Assembly (NCBI GenBank): GCA_964493785.1
Contig: CAZBPM010000006.1
Coordinates: 62,001 to 126,000 of the forward strand
DNA: 64,000 nucleotides
Direction: 5' to 3'
DNA from: Hyphomicrobium_A sp964493785
Lineage (GTDB): Bacteria > Pseudomonadota > Alphaproteobacteria > Rhizobiales > Hyphomicrobiaceae
The notes below the pieces were generated by a model, which saw only the letters and a program-made list of their open reading frames with translations, did no database searches and was not told the origin of the DNA. The position numbers were made by a program, and so were the translations under genes. Below are positions 60,018-64,000 of the stretch, one piece after another. The first letter of the stretch is position 1; each line of letters opens with the position of its first letter.

Positions 60018-60710
60018 ATGGGGATAAGAGCCATGGCGGTTATAGCCTCCCAGAAGAACCTCGTGCTTTCGCGCCTTTCGACAGCCGACTTTGCCCTTCT
60101 AGAGCCCAACTTAGAACCAGCGGACCTTCCGCTCCGTAAGGTACTGGACCAGAGGGCCACACCTATCAGGACTGTCTATTTTCCAGCGGATGGGTTCGCG
60201 TCCGTCGTGGCAGACGGGAAAAGGGCAATCGAGGTGGGCCTAATTGGCCGAGAGGGTATGACCGGAATAGCAGTTTTGCTCGGTGGCGACCGCAACGACC
60301 ATAGCACCTACATGCAGGCAGCCGGGCACGGACAATGCATTCGGACAAAGCATTTGCGAACAGCAATCGATAGCAGCCATAGCCTCCATCGCTCGTTGCT
60401 TCGCTATGTGCAAGCCTTCCTCAAACAGACCACGCAGACTGCTGTGGCCAACGGTCGGTCAAAGATCGAAGAGCGTCTGGCGCGATGGCTGCTGATGGCA
60501 GACGACAGGATCGAGGGCGGCCAGCTTTCTCTGACGCACGAGTTTCTAGCCATGATGCTGTCCTCGCGCCGCGCTGGCGTGACAGAGACAATTCAAGAAC
60601 TTGAGCAGAAGGGTGTGATCGCTCGAAAGCGTGGTCGTATTGTCATCCTCGATCGCGCCCGGCTGGAAAGGATGTCGAGCGGAATTTATACCCCGCTGGA
60701 CATCGAATGA
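60018..60710 (+). CDS. Crp/Fnr-family transcriptional regulator
   Basis: A 230-aa regulator. The effector domain starts KNLVLSRLSTADFALLEPNLEPADLPLRKVLDQRATPIRTVYFPADGFASVVADGKRAIEVGLIGREGMTGIAVLLGGD. The winged helix includes FLAMMLSSRRAGVTETIQELEQKGVIARKRGRIVILD. The recognition helix lacks the E-x-x-S-R pattern, so it should not read the TGAC-N4-GTCA boxes. No Fe-S Cys motif. ATG at 60018 or 60033. The truncated paralogue at 45264 shares its N-terminal part. Confidence 0.88.
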   Translation: MGIRAMAVIASQKNLVLSRLSTADFALLEPNLEPADLPLRKVLDQRATPIRTVYFPADGFASVVADGKRAIEVGLIGREGMTGIAVLLGGDRNDHSTYMQAAGHGQCIRTKHLRTAIDSSHSLHRSLLRYVQAFLKQTTQTAVANGRSKIEERLARWLLMADDRIEGGQLSLTHEFLAMMLSSRRAGVTETIQELEQKGVIARKRGRIVILDRARLERMSSGIYTPLDIE

Positions 60711-61011
60711 GCTGATATTACGGAATTGTCCGAAACGGACACTATTCCGGTTAGACATCGCATTGTCAAAAATGCTCATTTTGTTGTGGGCTCGGTTGTT
60801 CAAGGTTCAGGTCAATGAAGGGTCAGTCGTATTCTTCGACGCTGCTCAAAGGCCCTACGCACCATTTTGAACTGGTCGAACGCTCGATCCTCGTTGTTGA
60901 TGTTCAGCTTGTGATCGCTTTCGGCATCACCCCAGTACCGGAAGGATCAGCCACAGGCACACCCAGGCACGTTCGACCTATGCACCCCGCCAACTGGCGC
61001 GGGATCTTGCC
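60711..61011. other. No gene seen (about 300 bases)
   Basis: Short A+T-richer region between the Crp-type regulator and the DUF6894 gene. An inverted pair TGTCCG-AAA-CGGACA at about 60727-60741 could be an operator or a weak hairpin after the regulator. No other feature recognised. Confidence 0.4.
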
Positions 61012-61260
61012 GTGACGCGCTATTTTTTTCATCTGCACAACGCTGATATGCTTGTGACCGATGACGACGGCCAGGAGCTTGCCGACTTGCAGGCTGCCTC
61101 TATTGTTGCAGCGGACATCGTGACAGACTTGCTGAATGAATATGCGTTCAGCGGGGTGGCGGAAAATCCCGTTCGCCAAATAGAAGTCGCCGATGCGTCG
61201 GGCGCGACTCTTATGATCGTGCCCGTTGCACGCCTAGTGGACCTTGAGCCCCCCGTTTGA
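61012..61260 (+). CDS. DUF6894 family protein
   Basis: An 82-aa protein starting TRYFFHLHNADMLVTDDDGQELADLQAASIVAADIVTDLL, the pattern of the very common rhizobial DUF6894 family (YFFH...D..G.E..D...A...A). Its function is unknown; family members cluster near response regulators and stress genes. Start is GTG at 61012. It stands alone. Confidence 0.85.
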   Translation: MTRYFFHLHNADMLVTDDDGQELADLQAASIVAADIVTDLLNEYAFSGVAENPVRQIEVADASGATLMIVPVARLVDLEPPV

Positions 61261-61630
61261 CTGCGCGCGCTTGTGAAGACGTCACGAGAGGAGAGGCGTC
61301 CTGGCTATAACGCCAAGCGGCTCGTGTAGACCCACTGTCGACGACGCCTTCTCGACCAGTCTGTCGTAACGGCGAACGCGGCCGCCGCCCTCTGACGAGC
61401 GCCATACGCTTAGTGCAGAGCCGAGTTAAGCAGGTTCCGTCGTAGGTGGTCAGCCATTCCCGTGGTAGGTTGGCTAACCCACACAGCACCGAGCCCGTCG
61501 TAGCTCCGCGGGCTCCGCCTCTCCGTCGAATCATCGCGTCTTGCTGTGCGATTGAGGATTGATCGACTGCAGTAGGCTTAAGCGACCATCCGCGGTCGCC
61601 GTCTCCGGCGTTTGCGCTTAGCCGCGTGCG
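61261..61630. other. No gene seen (about 370 bases)
   Basis: No coding frame with natural composition and no recognised RNA. It lies upstream of the response regulator at 61631. Confidence 0.4.
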
Positions 61631-62044
61631 ATGGACATGATGAATAATGTTGAACTGGCTGGATGCTCCATTCTCCTCGTTGAGGATCAGCCTTTAATCG
61701 CTCTCGATATCACGCAAGAACTGGAAGCCGCGGGCGCCATGGTGACAAGTACAAACACACTTGAGCACGCGCTGATTCTCGTCGAGCATGATGGACTCGC
61801 CGCAGCAATATTGGACCACGGGCTCCCCGACGGGGATAGTTCGCTCCTCTGTGAGCGACTGACAGCTCGGAAGATTCCTTTCATTATCTACAGCGGGCAC
61901 TCCACCGTCGGCGGCGATTGCGAAAGAGCCATTCACATAGCCAAGCCCGCTGGCGAGGGCGAACTGTCATCCACGTTGGCGAGGCTGATCCGAGACGCGC
62001 CGGCCGCGAGCGCGCAAGGACTCCCGCCGGTGGATGGAAGCTGA
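61631..62044 (+). CDS. Single-domain response regulator
   Basis: A 137-aa receiver: SILLVEDQPLIALDITQELEAAGAMV with the acidic Glu-Asp pair, acceptor Asp in AAAILDHGLPDGDSS, Ser/Lys in FIIYSGHST and HIAKPAGEGEL. The active site is complete. It is read in the same direction as the PAS/GAF sensor that starts 136 bases later, so the two may form a signalling unit. ATG at 61631; ATGs at 61637 and 61640 are alternatives. Confidence 0.87.
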   Translation: MDMMNNVELAGCSILLVEDQPLIALDITQELEAAGAMVTSTNTLEHALILVEHDGLAAAILDHGLPDGDSSLLCERLTARKIPFIIYSGHSTVGGDCERAIHIAKPAGEGELSSTLARLIRDAPAASAQGLPPVDGS

Positions 62045-62179
62045 CACACCACGCTCAGTGCTTCCGTTACGCCGAATGATTTCGCGTACTGGAAAATGTT
62101 GGGCGCTCGGTTCGTGAGTCAGTATCGGGCTGCTTTAAAGGCCAGACACTAGCCGCTGCAACAACAGTGAACGAGCTTA

Positions 62180-64000
62180 ATGCCTGAGAAGCGAAGAATT
62201 AGCGCCCTCACGCTGGACGCGATCATGGGTTCTTTCCTGGACGCCGTCGTTGCAGTGGATGCCAACGGCGTAGTGGTCGCGTGGAACGACAGCGCGACAC
62301 ACACCTTCGGCTGGACGCCTGCGGAGGCCGTGGGGCGAGGCCTAGATGAGCTTATTATTCCACCGCAGCATCGCGCGAGCCACCAGGCTGGGATGCGCCG
62401 CTACCATGATACGGGTGTGGCCAGTGTTCTCAATCAGCGCATCGAGATCACCGCGCTAAACCGGGACGGCCGCGAACTTCCGATTGAGCTCTCGATCGTT
62501 GCCGCTCCCCCTGGCGGGTCTGCTGCATTCATCGGCTTCATTCGCGACATCTCAGACCGGCTCACCGCACTGGATCGGTTGGCGGTCAGCGAGGAATCTT
62601 TGCGGCTGGCAACAGACGCGGCCGAAATCGGCACTTGGGACCTTGACCTGAACACGGATACGCTGAGTTGGGCCGACCGGACCAAAGCGATGTTCGGCAT
62701 CTCGCCAGAGGTTGAGTGCGATATGCAGGACTTTTACGATGGCCTGCATCCGGAGGATCGGGAAGCGACGGGGCAGGCCTTCGCGGCCGCCCTCGATCCG
62801 GCAACGCGCACCGTATACGACGTGGAATATCGGACCATTGGCAAGGAAGACAAGCGAACCCGATGGGTGGCGGCCAAGGGCAAAGGCATCTTTGACACGA
62901 GGGGCCGATGTGTGCGGGCCGTAGGCACGGCGATTGATATCACGTCGCGCAGAGCGGCGAGCGCCCGCCACGCGCTGATGCTCGAACTTTCTGACCTTCT
63001 CAGGAACCCTGACGCCGACGCTGCTTTTCACGAGGCGTGCGCTCTGATGGGTCGCCACTTCACTGCGCCGCGAGTTGGATACGGACAACTCGATCCGCTC
63101 AGGGACGTGTTCAGCTATTCCACCTGCTGGACAGACGGCACCGTCCCTCCATTGCTTGGCGAGCATCCTGCTCATGCCTTTGGAAAGAAGATTGTTGCCA
63201 AGCTTAGCGCCGGTGAGACCGTCGCTATCGGCGACCTTATGCGCGATGCGCTGAGCGACGAGCCCGCGACGCGCGAGACGGCAGAGCGAGTGGATACGCG
63301 CGCGATCCTTGTCGTTCCCTTCCTGCGCGGTGGACGCCTGCGAACCATCATCTATCTCAACGACCGCAATCCCAGGCTCTGGGCTGCAGACGAAATCGCC
63401 TTCATGGAGGATGTGGCCGAGCGGGTGCGACTGGTGATTGACCGCGCCGATTACGAAGCAGCACTCGCAGCCAGCGAGGCCGAGTTCCGCACGTTTGCTC
63501 AGGCCATGCCCAATCACGTCTGGGCGGCATCGCCAGACGGAATGCTAAACTGGTTCAATGAGCGGGTTTACGCTTACAGCGGCGCAGCAACGGGCCAACT
63601 GGACGGTACCGGCTGGATCGCGCTCGTCCATCCAGACGACGTGCCTAGCGCGGAGGAGCGGTGGGTGGCTGCGTTGGCGGACGGGACCACCTACGAGACA
63701 GAGTTTCGGCTGAGACGGGCGGATGGCGCTTACCGTTGGCATCTGGCCCGCGCATTGCCCATCAGGGGATCGAACGGGCTTACCGTCCGGTGGATCGGCA
63801 CCAACACCGACATCGAGGATCAGAAAACGGGCGCCGAGGCCCTGACCAGGCTCAATGCCGGCCTCGAGGAAGAGGTGGCCGCGCGAACCGCCGACCGCGA
63901 CCGGGTTTGGAGAAACTCGCAGGACTTGCTCGTCGTCGCCGATTCCGCCGGCGTATTTCGCGCTGTGAGCCCCTCCGTCACGAGAATTCTCGGCTGGGCC
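62180..64000 (+). CDS. Multi-PAS/GAF sensor protein, probably a histidine kinase (3' end outside window)
   Basis: Open from ATG at 62180 to the window edge, over 600 codons. Domains in order: PAS (about 8-130; ILIPPQHR-like FixL-type segment LDELIIPPQHRASHQAGMRRYHDTG), PAS (140-260; GTWDLDLNTDTLSWADRTKAMFGISPE with PAC), GAF (265-430), PAS (435-560; HVWAASPDGMLNWFNERVYAYSG), coiled coil (EEEVAARTADRDRVWRNSQD) and the start of another PAS. The AARTADRDR-type linker usually leads to a HisKA kinase core. The first PAS resembles FixL PAS, but haem binding cannot be judged. Confidence 0.88.
   Translation, partial: MPEKRRISALTLDAIMGSFLDAVVAVDANGVVVAWNDSATHTFGWTPAEAVGRGLDELIIPPQHRASHQAGMRRYHDTGVASVLNQRIEITALNRDGRELPIELSIVAAPPGGSAAFIGFIRDISDRLTALDRLAVSEESLRLATDAAEIGTWDLDLNTDTLSWADRTKAMFGISPEVECDMQDFYDGLHPEDREATGQAFAAALDPATRTVYDVEYRTIGKEDKRTRWVAAKGKGIFDTRGRCVRAVGTAIDITSRRAASARHALMLELSDLLRNPDADAAFHEACALMGRHFTAPRVGYGQLDPLRDVFSYSTCWTDGTVPPLLGEHPAHAFGKKIVAKLSAGETVAIGDLMRDALSDEPATRETAERVDTRAILVVPFLRGGRLRTIIYLNDRNPRLWAADEIAFMEDVAERVRLVIDRADYEAALAASEAEFRTFAQAMPNHVWAASPDGMLNWFNERVYAYSGAATGQLDGTGWIALVHPDDVPSAEERWVAALADGTTYETEFRLRRADGAYRWHLARALPIRGSNGLTVRWIGTNTDIEDQKTGAEALTRLNAGLEEEVAARTADRDRVWRNSQDLLVVADSAGVFRAVSPSVTRILGWA

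Noticed and set aside
62552..63517. Long minus-strand frame of 321 codons
   Set aside because: It is antisense to the continuous PAS/GAF sensor frame, which shows clear domain sequence.

Overview
The window looks like the chromosome of a high-GC alphaproteobacterium of the order Hyphomicrobiales, probably a Bradyrhizobium/Rhodopseudomonas-like member of Nitrobacteraceae or Xanthobacteraceae. The evidence is the protein families present (DUF1488, DUF6894, HWE-type sensor kinase, FixJ- and FixK-type regulators, y4hA-like CaCA antiporter, PaoABC-type oxidoreductase). The genus is an inference; no rRNA gene is present.

Layout. 1-5.1 kb is backbone-like: small proteins, DUF1488, groES-groEL behind a CIRCE operator, rsgA and a transglutaminase. 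At 5.6 kb lies a 50-nt 3' fragment of tRNA-Pro(GGG), followed at 6.0-6.2 kb by a decayed tyrosine-recombinase remnant; together they suggest the scarred edge of an integrated island extending to the right. 6.4-9.0 kb encodes a short UvrA paralogue.

10-44 kb is the centre of interest. Fifteen copies of a 14-bp palindrome, NTGAY-N4-RTCAN, lie in intergenic or gene-end positions ahead of stress and redox genes. The motif fits an FNR/FixK-type regulator, and one with the E-x-x-S-R recognition helix is encoded at 22.8-23.6 kb. The predicted regulon comprises flavin monooxygenases, two old-yellow enzymes, alcohol and formaldehyde dehydrogenases, an HdeD-peroxiredoxin-DsbA-OYE-AKR operon, an orphan GroES, PRC-barrel and BON proteins, a BON-Hsp20-DnaK-GrpE-DnaJ operon, a DUF1931 histone-fold protein, DJ-1/PfpI proteins, and a two-gene operon pairing a stand-alone ribosomal protein L35 with a baeRF-type (eRF1/Pelota-like) protein. 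It reads as a low-oxygen or stationary-phase survival programme covering protein folding, redox repair, aldehyde removal and translation. A PaoABC-like oxidoreductase, a TMEM175 channel, PsiE and a cNMP/thioredoxin-reductase fusion sit among these genes.

45-56.4 kb carries a broken Crp gene, an XRE-cupin regulator, a Ca2+/H+ antiporter and a probable guanidine/nickel locus: TonB-dependent receptor, APC permease, LysR regulator, a His-rich ureohydrolase resembling nickel-dependent guanidine hydrolase, and HupE. 56.4-64 kb is gene-poor, then becomes a signalling cluster: a doubly broken HWE kinase, three single-domain response regulators, a Crp-family regulator, DUF6894 and a PAS/GAF sensor that runs off the window.
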